Position numbers and translations under genes: made by a program. This document shows, piece after piece, positions 27,518-37,078 of a stretch of 63,285 bases of DNA. Below the pieces are notes generated by a model, which was not told where the DNA came from, did not search any database, and worked only from the letters and a program-made list of their open reading frames with translations. Origin of the DNA: JAAGZL01 sp050297535 (GTDB taxonomy: Bacteria; Pseudomonadota; Gammaproteobacteria; Chromatiales; Chromatiaceae); NCBI GenBank assembly GCA_050297535.1, contig JBNKSV010000011.1, positions 1 to 63,285 of the forward strand, written 5' to 3'. The stretch's first letter is position 1. Each line of letters opens with the position of its first letter.

Positions 27518-28921
27518 TTAAAGCCCCCTCACATCTACAAAATGCCCTGCCACCGCAGCAGCGGCCGCCATGGCTGGACTGACCAGATGGGTGCGTCCGC
27601 CCTGCCCCTGCCGACCTTCGAAGTTACGGTTCGAGGTAGAGGCACAGCGATCTCCAGGCTGCAGACGATCCGCGTTCATGGCCAGACACATGGAACAGCC
27701 CGGTTCGCGCCACTCAAAGCCGGCCTCAATGAATATCTTATCCAGACCCTCCTGTTCCGCCTGCTGTTTCACCAGTCCGGTACCTGGCACCACCAGCGCC
27801 TGCTTGATACCAGCGGCAACCTTGCGGCCCTTTACCACCTCTGCCGCAGCGCGCAGATCCTCGATACGACCATTGGTGCAGGAGCCGATGAATACGTGAT
27901 CCGGTTGGATATCCACCAGTTTTGTTCCTGCCTCCAGACCCATATATTCCAGGGCGCGGCGCATACCTTGCGCCTTGACCGAGTCTGTCTCATCATCCGG
28001 ATTTGGAACCACCGCCCCAACTGGCAATACCATTTCCGGCGAGGTGCCCCAGGTCACCTGGGGTTCGATAGCGGCGGCATCCAACTCCACCACGGCATCA
28101 AACTCAGCACCCTCATCGCTCTTGTAGTTGCGCCAGGCAGCTACCGCCTGTTCCCAGAGTTCACCTGTGGGTGCATAGGGACGGCCCTTGAGATAGTCGA
28201 TGGTGGTGTCATCCACCGCCACGATCCCAGCACGAGCACCGGCCTCAATCGCCATATTGCACAAGGTAAGACGCCCTTCCATGCTGAGATTGCTGATGGC
28301 TGTACCAGCAAACTCGATCACATAGCCGGTTCCGCCTGCTGTCCCCAGCTTGCCGATAACGGCCAGGGTGATATCCTTGGCGGTTACACCCTTGCCCAGT
28401 TCGCCGTCAACACGCACCAGCATGGACTTGGATTTTTTCTGGATCAGACACTGGGTGGCCAACACATGCTCCACCTCAGAGGTTCCGATACCGAAGGCCA
28501 GGGCCCCGAAGGCACCGTGGGTGGCGGTATGGGAGTCGCCACACACCACGGTCATGCCGGGAAGAATGGCGCCCTGCTCCGCACCCATGACGTGCACCAC
28601 ACCTTGACGGACATCGTTCATGCCAAATTCCGTGATCCCAAATTCGGAACAGTTCTTATCCAGGGTCTCCACCTGCAGACGAGCGATGGGATCGTCGATC
28701 CCGTTGGCCCGTCCCAGGGTAGGAACATTGTGATCCGGGGTGGCGATGGTAGCACTGGTGCGCCACAGTTTGCGTCCGGCCATGCGCAGGCCTTCAAACG
28801 CCTGCGGTGAAGTGACCTCATGCACCAGTTGCCGATCTATATAGAGTAACACTGTGCCGTCATCATCGGTGCGGACCACGTGCTCGTCCCAAAGCTTATC
28901 GTAAAGTGTCTTTCTGCTCAT
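27518..28921 (-). CDS. leuC: 3-isopropylmalate dehydratase, large subunit
   Basis: Aconitase-family 4Fe-4S enzyme that isomerises 2- to 3-isopropylmalate. 467 residues, with the cluster ligands in FIGSCTNGR and CSMCLAMN, and VCGDSHTATHGAFGALAFGIGTSEVEHVLATQ unchanged from the family pattern. First gene of leuCDB-asd, divergent from a LysR-type regulator across 129 bp, which is also the Pseudomonas arrangement. Confidence 0.97.
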   Translation of the reverse strand: MSRKTLYDKLWDEHVVRTDDDGTVLLYIDRQLVHEVTSPQAFEGLRMAGRKLWRTSATIATPDHNVPTLGRANGIDDPIARLQVETLDKNCSEFGITEFGMNDVRQGVVHVMGAEQGAILPGMTVVCGDSHTATHGAFGALAFGIGTSEVEHVLATQCLIQKKSKSMLVRVDGELGKGVTAKDITLAVIGKLGTAGGTGYVIEFAGTAISNLSMEGRLTLCNMAIEAGARAGIVAVDDTTIDYLKGRPYAPTGELWEQAVAAWRNYKSDEGAEFDAVVELDAAAIEPQVTWGTSPEMVLPVGAVVPNPDDETDSVKAQGMRRALEYMGLEAGTKLVDIQPDHVFIGSCTNGRIEDLRAAAEVVKGRKVAAGIKQALVVPGTGLVKQQAEQEGLDKIFIEAGFEWREPGCSMCLAMNADRLQPGDRCASTSNRNFEGRQGQGGRTHLVSPAMAAAAAVAGHFVDVRGL

Positions 28922-29001
28922 GATTCAATCCTCAATCTATGGATGACAGAATCTTAGCCCCGATACATCTACAAAACAAATTCATCTTTTTTCTGTATAC
29001 T

Positions 29002-29022
29002 ATTCCTTATCGGAATATATTC
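29002..29022 (+). promoter_or_regulatory. Probable LysR-type operator between leuC and the regulator gene
   Basis: ATTCC-N5-GGAAT (29002-29016) is a dyad containing the T-N11-A pattern of LysR-type sites; it overlaps a second palindrome GAATATATTC (29013-29022). The location between divergent leuC and the lysR gene, 35 bp before the regulator start, fits autoregulation and control of leuC. Confidence 0.45.
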
Positions 29023-29050
29023 TGTCATACGGCAAACAAACATTACCACT

Positions 29051-29929
29051 ATGGATATAAATACCCTAAAGGCCTTTGTGGCAGTGGCAGAGACCGGATC
29101 GTTCTCGTTGGCTGCAGAGCGCATCTTTCTCACCCAATCCGCCGTAAGCAAGCGCATCGCCGTACTTGAAGATGGGTTTGGGGTGAAGTTATTCGACCGT
29201 ATCGGCAAAAGCACTAGCATGAACGAGGCCGGGCGCAAACTACTGCCGCGCGCCATCAATATGTTACAGGAGATGGAGGACATTCAGCGTTCCATATCCA
29301 ACCTCTCTGGTGATGTAACCGGCATCCTCACCATGGGCATAAGCCACCACATAGGCCTGCACCGCATCCCTTCGATACTCAGGATATTCAGACAACAGCA
29401 CCCCAATGTACAGCTTGATATAAGATTTCTAGGCTCAGAGGCGGCATGCCATGCTGTAGCTCAAGGTAAGCTGGAAATGGGCATCGTCACTCTGCCTACC
29501 GAAACACCACCCAACCTAAACATCATCAAGTTATGGCATGATCCGTTACAATTTGTCGCAAGCCGCGAACATCCGCTGACGCAGATAAAACAGCCGACGA
29601 TCGAGAATCTCCTCAAGTACCCGGCACTGCTGCCCGGTGTTGGAACATACACCCGCAACATACTGGAACGCGCCCTGGCACCGCAGGAAATGAAGCTGGA
29701 TATAGCCATCTCAACCAACTATCTTGAGACCCTCAAGACCATGGCATCCACCGGAATCGGTTGGAGTCTGCTACCGAAAATTATGGTAGAAGGCAGCGAT
29801 CTACAAGTAATAAACATTCACGGGCTCAACCTGCATCGCACCCTGGGCGCAGTCACCCGTAACGCCAGAACCATATCTAACGCCGCTAGCGCCATGCTTG
29901 ATTTATGTAAAAAAGATAAATATACGTGA
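29051..29929 (+). CDS. LysR-family transcriptional regulator
   Basis: 292-residue LysR-type regulator. The N-terminal winged helix-turn-helix (MDINTLKAFVAVAETGSFSLAAERIFLTQSAVSKRIAVLE) is typical, followed by a type 2 periplasmic-binding-like effector domain from about residue 90. Divergent from leuC, so it may regulate leucine genes, but the effector is unknown. A Pseudomonas gene in the same place is also an unassigned LysR regulator. Confidence 0.93.
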   Translation: MDINTLKAFVAVAETGSFSLAAERIFLTQSAVSKRIAVLEDGFGVKLFDRIGKSTSMNEAGRKLLPRAINMLQEMEDIQRSISNLSGDVTGILTMGISHHIGLHRIPSILRIFRQQHPNVQLDIRFLGSEAACHAVAQGKLEMGIVTLPTETPPNLNIIKLWHDPLQFVASREHPLTQIKQPTIENLLKYPALLPGVGTYTRNILERALAPQEMKLDIAISTNYLETLKTMASTGIGWSLLPKIMVEGSDLQVINIHGLNLHRTLGAVTRNARTISNAASAMLDLCKKDKYT

Positions 29930-29987
29930 TAAACCTGCTCTATACTCCCTGGAACAAAAACTAGTAGGAACTAACGAAATAATAATT

Positions 29988-30890
29988 ATGTACTTGCTGC
30001 GATTTGATCAGATTAAATATTGCAAGGATGTAGATATCTACATCAAATCAAAAGATGAATTCGTGCTCTATAAGGCAGGCTTTTATCCTAAAGACCCTAC
30101 CGAATACTCAAACCGCGAATTCTACATATCCGAAAATGACCGTAACTCCATCATCAACAGGATGCAGTATGACTTTAGCAATGATCTTACCTCGGCCGTA
30201 GAGGACAACAACCCTAAGGAGATAAAACGCTTGATGTCAGGCATGATGGAAAATGCCCTTTCTCTCCCTGAACCAGAAATACTCAGCAGCATCAAAGAAC
30301 CGTTCACTCTGTTCGTTGACACCGTGATTGATTTTCCGGACATCGTAAAAAATATACTCAAGCTTGCAACTAACAAATACTCCACGGTCGAACACTCGTT
30401 CAATGTAGCGGCGCTAACCCTGAACTACTGCCTGGAATCGTCCCATTTGCATCATGCATGTTTTAGCGACTACGCCATGGCTGGCCTGTTCCATGATATA
30501 GGCAAATCGGCCATCAGCTCAGATATTCTGGACTCTCCAAGAAAGCTATCCCAGGAAGAATACCTGGAGATACAAAAGCACCCAGCCATAGGCGTGAAAC
30601 TCCTTGAGGATGCCGGATTTAACACAACGATCAAACAAGGGGCTCTGGAACACCACCTAAAACTGGATGGATCCGGCTATCCAAGCGGAATGAAGCCCAC
30701 GGGAGAGATTGGAAAACTCATCGGTATAGTCGATACTTATGAGGCATTGACCAATTCCAACCGGGTATACCGTCTACCAATGAAACCCATACCGACATTA
30801 GAGTTGATCAAGCACGAGGTCGAGGCCGGAAAATACGACGAACAGATATTTCGGGATTTCGTACGTAGCCTGTTGGATAAAAAACTGTAA
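29988..30890 (+). CDS. HD-GYP domain protein (probable c-di-GMP phosphodiesterase)
   Basis: HD-GYP enzymes hydrolyse cyclic-di-GMP to pGpG or GMP. The ATG at 29988 gives 300 residues; a longer frame from a TTG at 29898 overlaps lysR and is less likely. The N-terminal 100 residues are an unassigned domain. The HD-GYP domain spans about 110-290 with all key residues: H136 region (VEHSFNV), HD at 169-170 in FHDIGKSAI, KHPAIG, EHHLKLDGSGYP with GYP at 230-232. No membrane segment or receiver domain. It is close behind lysR (58 bp) and 38 bp before the SLC13 gene, possibly co-transcribed. Confidence 0.9.
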   Translation: MYLLRFDQIKYCKDVDIYIKSKDEFVLYKAGFYPKDPTEYSNREFYISENDRNSIINRMQYDFSNDLTSAVEDNNPKEIKRLMSGMMENALSLPEPEILSSIKEPFTLFVDTVIDFPDIVKNILKLATNKYSTVEHSFNVAALTLNYCLESSHLHHACFSDYAMAGLFHDIGKSAISSDILDSPRKLSQEEYLEIQKHPAIGVKLLEDAGFNTTIKQGALEHHLKLDGSGYPSGMKPTGEIGKLIGIVDTYEALTNSNRVYRLPMKPIPTLELIKHEVEAGKYDEQIFRDFVRSLLDKKL

Positions 30891-30928
30891 CAAACTCACG
30901 AATCACGCAGCTGATCATAACGCCACAA

Positions 30929-32788
30929 ATGGACGCAACGATCACAACCCAACTGGCAGTTCCATCTTTCCACGCCATCGTGGTTATGGTGATCGTCGTG
31001 ATCGCTTTATTCCTGTTTGCCCGGGACGAACTACCGCTGGCCTCATCCAGTCTATTTGTACTAATTATTCTGATCCTATTTTTCGAACTATTCCCCTTCG
31101 AAGCTGGCAACAAAACCCTAGGCGCTAAACAGTTCTTTTCCGGCTTTGGCCATGAGGCCTTGATAGCCGTATCCGCTTTGATGATCGCCGGACAGGGTCT
31201 GGTAAGGACCGGAGCCCTGGAGCCTATCGGCAGGCAGCTGGCGCGCTACTGGTCCGGATATCCCCGCCTCTCCATGATCGCCACCCTGTTTGCCGCCGCC
31301 GCACTGAGCGCCGTTGTAAACAACACCCCTATCGTTGTCCTGCTGCTGCCTATACTGATCAGCGTGTCACTCCGTACCGGCACCACAGCCGCGCACACCT
31401 TAATGCCGATGGGATTCGCCACCCTGATCGGAGGCACCACCACTACCATCGGCACCTCCACAAATCTGCTGGTGGTATTTGTTGCCCACGATATGGGTCT
31501 AAGGGAGTTCGGGATGTTTGATTTCGCCCTGCCCGCGATAATCGCCGGGACCGTAGGTCTCTTCTACCTATGGTTGATCGCACCCAGACTCATTCCGGAG
31601 CGGGAGCCAATGCTGAAATCCACCTCTCCGCGTCTGTTTCGCGCCCAGATACACATCGGCGAAGACAGCCTTGCCAACGGCAAGACCATAGCCGAGATCC
31701 TGGACATGACCGATGGTCGTATGGAGATCGAACAGGTACTGAGAGGCGATAAGTCCTACTGCCTGGTCACCCTGCCGGATGTGTTTATACGGGCTGGAGA
31801 TCGCATCGCGGTATTCGATACCCCGGAGCACCTGATGGAGTTTGAAAAGATACTGGGTGCCAAACTATATTCACAGAACACCCTGGTGGATGAGCAACAT
31901 CCTCTTATGGATGACAATCAGCAAATCGCCGAGGTCGCCGTGGTTCGTGGCTCTCCCCTGGAAGGCACCACCTTGCATAACTACCAGTTTAGCGCCCGCT
32001 ATCAGGTAATGGTACTGGCCCTGCATCGTGCCGGAATCTCGACCAAAGGCGGGACCGGCTCTCCGCCTGAACACGCAGAGAATACCCGTCTCAAATATGG
32101 AGATGTTATCCTGTTGCAGGGATCCAAGAAAAAGATTAAGCAACTGAAATCCAAGGGAGAACTGCTGGTATTGGATGCCACAGAAGATCTGGCCCATTCC
32201 AAAAAGGCCCCGCTGGCGCTAGCCATCATGCTTGGAATTGTGATCCTTGCCGCCCTGGGCATTCTCAGCATCGCGGTAAGCGCCATCATCGGTGTCTTGA
32301 TCATGCTGCTTACCGGTTGTCTGCGCTGGAATGAGGTCAGCCGGGCCATGAATGCGTCCGTGATAATGGTCATAGTAACCAGTCTGGCCCTTGGTTTAGC
32401 AATGGTGGAGACTGGTGGAGCCGAATATCTGGCATCGGCATATGTGGCCGCCACCAGCGGACTACCGTCGGCATATGTACTCAGCGGACTGTTGCTGCTG
32501 ATGGCCGTCCTGACCAATGTGGTCTCGAACAATGCTGCCGCCGTGGTTGGCACGCCCATAGCCATTGGCATCGCCCAACACCTAGGAGCCCCGCCTGAAC
32601 CCTTCGTGTTAGCGGTCCTGTTTGGGGCAAATCTGAGCTTTGCGACCCCCATGGCCTACCAAACCAATCTACTGGTAATGAATGCGGGCAACTACAGTTT
32701 TAGCGATTTTGTGCGGGTTGGGGTACCACTGACCATCCTGATGTGGCTGCTGCTGAGTTTTCTCCTTCCCTGGATTTATGGCGTATAG
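30929..32788 (+). CDS. SLC13-family permease with two TrkA-C domains
   Basis: Divalent-anion/sodium-symporter-type permease; relatives carry sulfate, dicarboxylates or other anions. 619 residues: membrane half at about 15-215 (includes VNNTPIVVLLLPI and GTSTNLLVV), two cytoplasmic TrkA-C-like domains at about 230-420 (YQVMVLALHRAG, KYGDVILLQG), then the second membrane half (TNVVSNNAAAVVGTPIAI, ATPMAYQTNLLV). The paired N-P and T-N-L motifs of both halves are intact. The substrate cannot be read from sequence; sulfate export or uptake would suit a sulfur oxidiser. Converges on the thioesterase gene 10 bp away. Confidence 0.9.
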   Translation: MDATITTQLAVPSFHAIVVMVIVVIALFLFARDELPLASSSLFVLIILILFFELFPFEAGNKTLGAKQFFSGFGHEALIAVSALMIAGQGLVRTGALEPIGRQLARYWSGYPRLSMIATLFAAAALSAVVNNTPIVVLLLPILISVSLRTGTTAAHTLMPMGFATLIGGTTTTIGTSTNLLVVFVAHDMGLREFGMFDFALPAIIAGTVGLFYLWLIAPRLIPEREPMLKSTSPRLFRAQIHIGEDSLANGKTIAEILDMTDGRMEIEQVLRGDKSYCLVTLPDVFIRAGDRIAVFDTPEHLMEFEKILGAKLYSQNTLVDEQHPLMDDNQQIAEVAVVRGSPLEGTTLHNYQFSARYQVMVLALHRAGISTKGGTGSPPEHAENTRLKYGDVILLQGSKKKIKQLKSKGELLVLDATEDLAHSKKAPLALAIMLGIVILAALGILSIAVSAIIGVLIMLLTGCLRWNEVSRAMNASVIMVIVTSLALGLAMVETGGAEYLASAYVAATSGLPSAYVLSGLLLLMAVLTNVVSNNAAAVVGTPIAIGIAQHLGAPPEPFVLAVLFGANLSFATPMAYQTNLLVMNAGNYSFSDFVRVGVPLTILMWLLLSFLLPWIYGV

Positions 32789-32798
32789 CCCACTCCCC

Positions 32799-33215
32799 CT
32801 AGCCTAGTACCGCAATGGTTATCCTGGATATGGCGACGCTATCGCCTTGCTCGTCCGTGACCCTTATATCCCAAACCTGAGTTGATCGGCCGATATGAAT
32901 AGGTTTGGCCAACGCGAACACCAGTCCCGATTTAACCGACCGCAAATGATTGGCATTAATTTCCAGACCCACACAATGTTTTCCCTGGGGCGCGGCCATA
33001 AACGCGGCTATGCTGCCAACAGTCTCTGCCAATGCCACCGTAGCCCCACCATGCAATATTCCCATAGGCTGATGGGTCTTGGCACACACGGACATGGATG
33101 CCTTTAGATAGTCGTCACCGATCTCGGTAAAATCTATTCCAAGATGCTCAACCATAGTGTTTCTTGATATCTGCCGAAGAGCATCAAGCGAAACCAGATT
33201 CTTCCAAATTTCCAC
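32799..33215 (-). CDS. Hotdog-fold acyl-CoA thioesterase, YdiI/MenI-like
   Basis: Small thioesterase of the PaaI/YdiI group. Start set at a GTG at 33215: it has GGAG 7 bases upstream and the resulting VEIWKNLVSLDAL aligns with the usual MIWKR start of E. coli YdiI; an ATG frame to 33302 adds 29 residues without similarity. 138 residues, with the hotdog helix HGGATVALAETVGSIAAFMA and GLEINANHLRSVKSG. E. coli YdiI hydrolyses DHNA-CoA in menaquinone synthesis and other acyl-CoAs; no menaquinone genes are visible here, so the substrate stays open. Confidence 0.87.
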   Translation of the reverse strand: MEIWKNLVSLDALRQISRNTMVEHLGIDFTEIGDDYLKASMSVCAKTHQPMGILHGGATVALAETVGSIAAFMAAPQGKHCVGLEINANHLRSVKSGLVFALAKPIHIGRSTQVWDIRVTDEQGDSVAISRITIAVLG

Positions 33216-33349
33216 TATTATCTCCGTGTATTCATGAATTAAATGCAATTTTTGAATATATATCAAAAAATAACCACAAATTCTTAAAGAAAACATTTCC
33301 ATTGCCGATTATTATTGGCGATATCTGAAACTTCCTTGCAAGGAAATTA

Positions 33350-35920
33350 TTGGCTTTGCTTAAAGTATTGTTGATCGAGCCGTCGGCCACCATCAGACAT
33401 GTCCAGGAGAATATCCTCATAAAGCATGGACTGCAGGTAGAAACCGCCGCAGATTTTGTACAGGGCGTACACCTGATAGAATCTGAAGATGGCTCATGCG
33501 GGCGCTATGATGCATTCATCATAGGCTGGCATGCTACACCCTGTGAAGACCTGAAGAAACTACTGAAAACCCTGTCTGAGAAACAATACCTATCCACTCC
33601 TATCCTGATACTTGCGCAGGACAAAAGACAGGATGTGAAGAAATATGTATCTAGCAGGGACAATACCATTCACATCCCGTGGCAAGATCACAAGCACAGC
33701 GCCGAAGTACTGGCCATAGAGCATCAGAGACTTACCAACAAAACCCCAGATGCTCCCTCTCTCCTGCAACCGATACGCATTCTCTTTGTCGATGACTCTC
33801 GCACCGTGCGTCACAAGTATAAAAAGCTGCTCACCGACAATGGCTATCAGGTTGAAATGGCGAAATCGGTAGAAAGCGGATTCCAAAAGGCTATTGAGTC
33901 CCAGTTTGACATCGCCATTATTGATTACTTTATGCCCGGCGCCAATGGCGATGAGCTTTGCAGGATACTACTGGAAGACACCCGCACCAACTCCATCACC
34001 TCTTCCCTGATAACCGGCACTTACATAGATTACGCCATTGAGAGTTCACTAAAATCAGGCGCTGTAGAGTGCATGTTCAAAAATGAAAGTGAGGAACTGT
34101 TTATAGCCCGTGTCGACGCCATGAGTCGTCACATCAGAACCCGCAAATCCATCGAACAGGAACGCAAGCGCCTTGGCAGCATTCTGCACTCGGTGGGCGA
34201 TGGAGTATATGGGGTAGATAACGACGGGATAATCTCTTTTATCAATCCTGCCTGCCTGCAAATATTAGGCTTCGACAAAAAGGACAATCTAATCGGTAAA
34301 TCGGCGCATAGCCTATTCCACTATGCCGACGAAGCTGGCAATAAGATAAAACCAAATAACTGTGAGCTCTCCAACGCATATGAACATGGCTATGCCATCA
34401 ACCGGCAACAAGCAGTATTTTGGAACAAAGACAAAAAACCAGTCCCGGTAGAATACACGGTCTATCCGTTCAGCATAGATACCAAACGCCAAGGCTCGGT
34501 TGTAGCGTTCCGAGATATCTCCGAACGCATATCGTTGGAGAATAAACTACGCTGGCAAGCAGACCATGACTCTCTGACAAAACTGGCGAACAGACGTTGG
34601 TTTGAAAGAGAGCTGGACAGGGAGATAGACCGCCTAAGGCGGATATCAGACTGCAGCGCCTTACTCTACATCGACCTGGACCGCTTTAAATATGTAAACG
34701 ACACGGCTGGCCACGCCGCTGGTGACCAGCTACTGATAGAGATCTCTCAGCTGCTGGCATCACGTCTGAGAAAGTCGGATGACTTGGCACGCCTGGGTGG
34801 AGACGAGTTTGCGATAATCCTGCGTAGCGTCACCCAAACAGCCATCAAACAGACAGCAAACGAATACCGGTATCTACTGGAACAGTATGTATTTTCTCAC
34901 AAAGACAAACATTTCAACATAAACGGCAGCATCGGCATCGCCATCATGGACGGTGACACACCAAATTCCGAGTCTGTCCTAAGTAATGCAGACACCGCCT
35001 GTCACATCGCAAAGAAACGGGGCCGCAATCAGGTACATTTCTTTATCCACGAAACCGACATAAATGAAGATAAGGATCTGAGTTGGTCGTCCAAAATAAC
35101 CGACGCCATGGAACGGAATCTGTTTCACCTATACTATCAACCTATCTTCTGCAGTAAACAACTTGAACCGGAACTGTTACAAACACATGCGGTTGATAGC
35201 AGCATCAATCTGCAACGACATATACCATCCAAAACCCAATCTCTGGAAGCGCTGTTACGCATCGTAGATAACGAGCATGAGATCATCTATCCAAACGCCT
35301 TTATGCCAACGGCGGAACGTTTCAATATGATGGACAAGATAGATCAGTGGGTGGTGAAAAACGCGCTGGCCCAATTTAAACAACTACAATCTGATGGATA
35401 CCTGGGAGATATATCTATAAACCTATCCAGTCAAACCGTAGCCGAACCACATGCCGTAGACCAGATAGAACGCCTTATAGTCGAATCGCAGGTAGACATA
35501 TCCAAAATCATCTTTGAGATGTCTGAGACTGCCGCGGCCTCAAGCACCTTGCAAGCAAAGGAGCTGATCTATCGTATGAGCTCCCTTGGTTGCAAAATGG
35601 CATTGGATGACTTCGGTAGTGGGTTTTTGTCTTTCTCATATCTCAAACAACTACCGGTCGATTTTATTAAGATAAACGGCCATCTGATACTTGGCGCCAG
35701 CAACAGATACAATCAAGCAATTATAAAATCTATAAACGATGTAGCACATTCCTTAAACATCAAAACTATTGCCAAGTCGGTCGAAGATATAACCACGCTT
35801 AATTTTCTGATCGAGACCGGCATTGACCATATCCAGGGATATTTCCTGGCAGAACCCCTAGTAAGCCCAGAAGTGGCTAGTACCAATGACTCCGCATCTG
35901 GCGCTTTTACTCAGGGATAG
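33350..35920 (+). CDS. REC-REC-PAS-GGDEF-EAL signalling protein with degenerate EAL
   Basis: Cytoplasmic cyclic-di-GMP signalling protein, 856 residues, TTG start at 33350 behind AAGGAA. Order: a pseudo-receiver (about 3-135; the usual acceptor Asp is Gly in AFIIGW), a second receiver (about 140-255) with VDDSR and acceptor D192, a PAS domain (about 275-395), GGDEF (about 400-565; RKSD inhibition site and RLGGDEF intact) and EAL (about 580-845). The EAL domain keeps LEALLRI, INLSS and LDDFG but has Asn776 where KID is expected (KIN) and Lys809 where AEGVE is expected (AKSVE). Phosphodiesterase activity is therefore doubtful and the protein is more likely a phosphorylation-controlled cyclase. 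No partner kinase gene is adjacent. Confidence 0.9.
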   Translation: MALLKVLLIEPSATIRHVQENILIKHGLQVETAADFVQGVHLIESEDGSCGRYDAFIIGWHATPCEDLKKLLKTLSEKQYLSTPILILAQDKRQDVKKYVSSRDNTIHIPWQDHKHSAEVLAIEHQRLTNKTPDAPSLLQPIRILFVDDSRTVRHKYKKLLTDNGYQVEMAKSVESGFQKAIESQFDIAIIDYFMPGANGDELCRILLEDTRTNSITSSLITGTYIDYAIESSLKSGAVECMFKNESEELFIARVDAMSRHIRTRKSIEQERKRLGSILHSVGDGVYGVDNDGIISFINPACLQILGFDKKDNLIGKSAHSLFHYADEAGNKIKPNNCELSNAYEHGYAINRQQAVFWNKDKKPVPVEYTVYPFSIDTKRQGSVVAFRDISERISLENKLRWQADHDSLTKLANRRWFERELDREIDRLRRISDCSALLYIDLDRFKYVNDTAGHAAGDQLLIEISQLLASRLRKSDDLARLGGDEFAIILRSVTQTAIKQTANEYRYLLEQYVFSHKDKHFNINGSIGIAIMDGDTPNSESVLSNADTACHIAKKRGRNQVHFFIHETDINEDKDLSWSSKITDAMERNLFHLYYQPIFCSKQLEPELLQTHAVDSSINLQRHIPSKTQSLEALLRIVDNEHEIIYPNAFMPTAERFNMMDKIDQWVVKNALAQFKQLQSDGYLGDISINLSSQTVAEPHAVDQIERLIVESQVDISKIIFEMSETAAASSTLQAKELIYRMSSLGCKMALDDFGSGFLSFSYLKQLPVDFIKINGHLILGASNRYNQAIIKSINDVAHSLNIKTIAKSVEDITTLNFLIETGIDHIQGYFLAEPLVSPEVASTNDSASGAFTQG

Positions 35921-37058
35921 CCCTAACCAACTCGTTCTCGACCCAGAACCAAGCGATAAACAACGCCAGTAAAGACAGGCAGGCAGATATACCAAACGCC
36001 ACACCCGGCCCTGCGCTCTCCCAAAGAAATCCGCTTGCCAAGGTCCCAATTGCGCCACCGGCGCCAAAACTCAGACTGCTGTAGAGCGCCTGTCCACGCC
36101 CCTGATGACTACCGGTGAAGTAATGATGCACCAGATGGATGGCGGCAGCATGAAAGGTGCCGAACGTAGCCGCATGCAGAGTCTGGGCAAAGAGCATTAT
36201 CACCATAGAGTCTGGAAAATTTCCGATCAGTATCCAGCGCAATACCGCCAAGACAAGGCTGGCCAACAACACCAGACGAGCACCAAGGCGTTTTAAAATC
36301 CGATGCATAAACAGAAACACGATGACTTCGGCGACAACGCCAATGGCCCAAAACTGACCAATGGTGGTCTTGGAATATCCCACCGACTCCATATAGATGG
36401 AGTAGAAGGCATAATATGGACCATGCCCAGCCTGCAACAGGAAACACACTACGAAGAAGGCAATCACCGCCGGCAGCCTCATAACTTCCAGGATTGATGG
36501 CTGCTCCGTCGGATGTGGTTTCAAATCCTTATCTCTGACCATCATGCTTGAAAGCCAGATTGCCCCATATACCATCAACAATACCGGCAGAATAGATCTA
36601 GGTCCTTCGGCATCTACCAATACCCCCAAGGCCACAACTGAAGCAATAAAACCTACGGAACCCCACACCCTAACCTTGGTATATCTGGATACGTCGTCAC
36701 CAAGATAATCGAATGTGACCGCCTCGAACTGGGGCAGCACCGCATTCCAGAAGAAGCTGAACAACACCATGGCAGCGCCCAGCTCCCAAAATCCGGTTAC
36801 CCAGAACACCGACACAAAGATTATGGCAGTAAGCATGGAACCCAGACGAACAATAGACATGCGATGCCCCAGGTGGTCTCCCAACCACCCCCATACATAA
36901 GGCGCTGCCAATTTAGTAGCCATAGGAATGGCCATTAGCTGACCAATAGCAACCGCGTCAAAACCAAGATCTTTCAGATACAGACTCCAATATGGAGCCA
37001 ACACACCCAGGGCGGCAAAATAGAAGAGATAGAAGGATGATAAGCGCCAATAAGGCAT
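35907..37058 (-). CDS. MFS transporter, HcaT/MFS_1-like
   Basis: Major facilitator carrier of the group that includes E. coli HcaT (3-phenylpropionate). Start at the ATG at 37058 (MPYWRLSSFYLFYFAALG, the usual family opening); a TTG at 37100 would overlap the upstream gene by 22 bp. About 383 residues with twelve membrane segments. The GDHLGHR loop between helices 2 and 3 is a form of the MFS motif. The substrate is unknown. It overlaps the end of the neighbouring GGDEF-EAL gene tail to tail by 14 bp. Confidence 0.87.
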   Translation of the reverse strand: MPYWRLSSFYLFYFAALGVLAPYWSLYLKDLGFDAVAIGQLMAIPMATKLAAPYVWGWLGDHLGHRMSIVRLGSMLTAIIFVSVFWVTGFWELGAAMVLFSFFWNAVLPQFEAVTFDYLGDDVSRYTKVRVWGSVGFIASVVALGVLVDAEGPRSILPVLLMVYGAIWLSSMMVRDKDLKPHPTEQPSILEVMRLPAVIAFFVVCFLLQAGHGPYYAFYSIYMESVGYSKTTIGQFWAIGVVAEVIVFLFMHRILKRLGARLVLLASLVLAVLRWILIGNFPDSMVIMLFAQTLHAATFGTFHAAAIHLVHHYFTGSHQGRGQALYSSLSFGAGGAIGTLASGFLWESAGPGVAFGISACLSLLALFIAWFWVENELVRAIPE

Positions 37059-37078
37059 AGGATCTTTGAGAATACTGC

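Noticed and set aside
27416..28810. 464-residue plus-strand frame opposite leuC and leuD
   Set aside because: It runs antisense to two highly conserved genes and shows no recognisable domain.
28922..29050. Leucine attenuator or leader peptide upstream of leuC
   Set aside because: No run of leucine codons behind a start codon and no terminator/antiterminator pair seen in the 129-bp gap.
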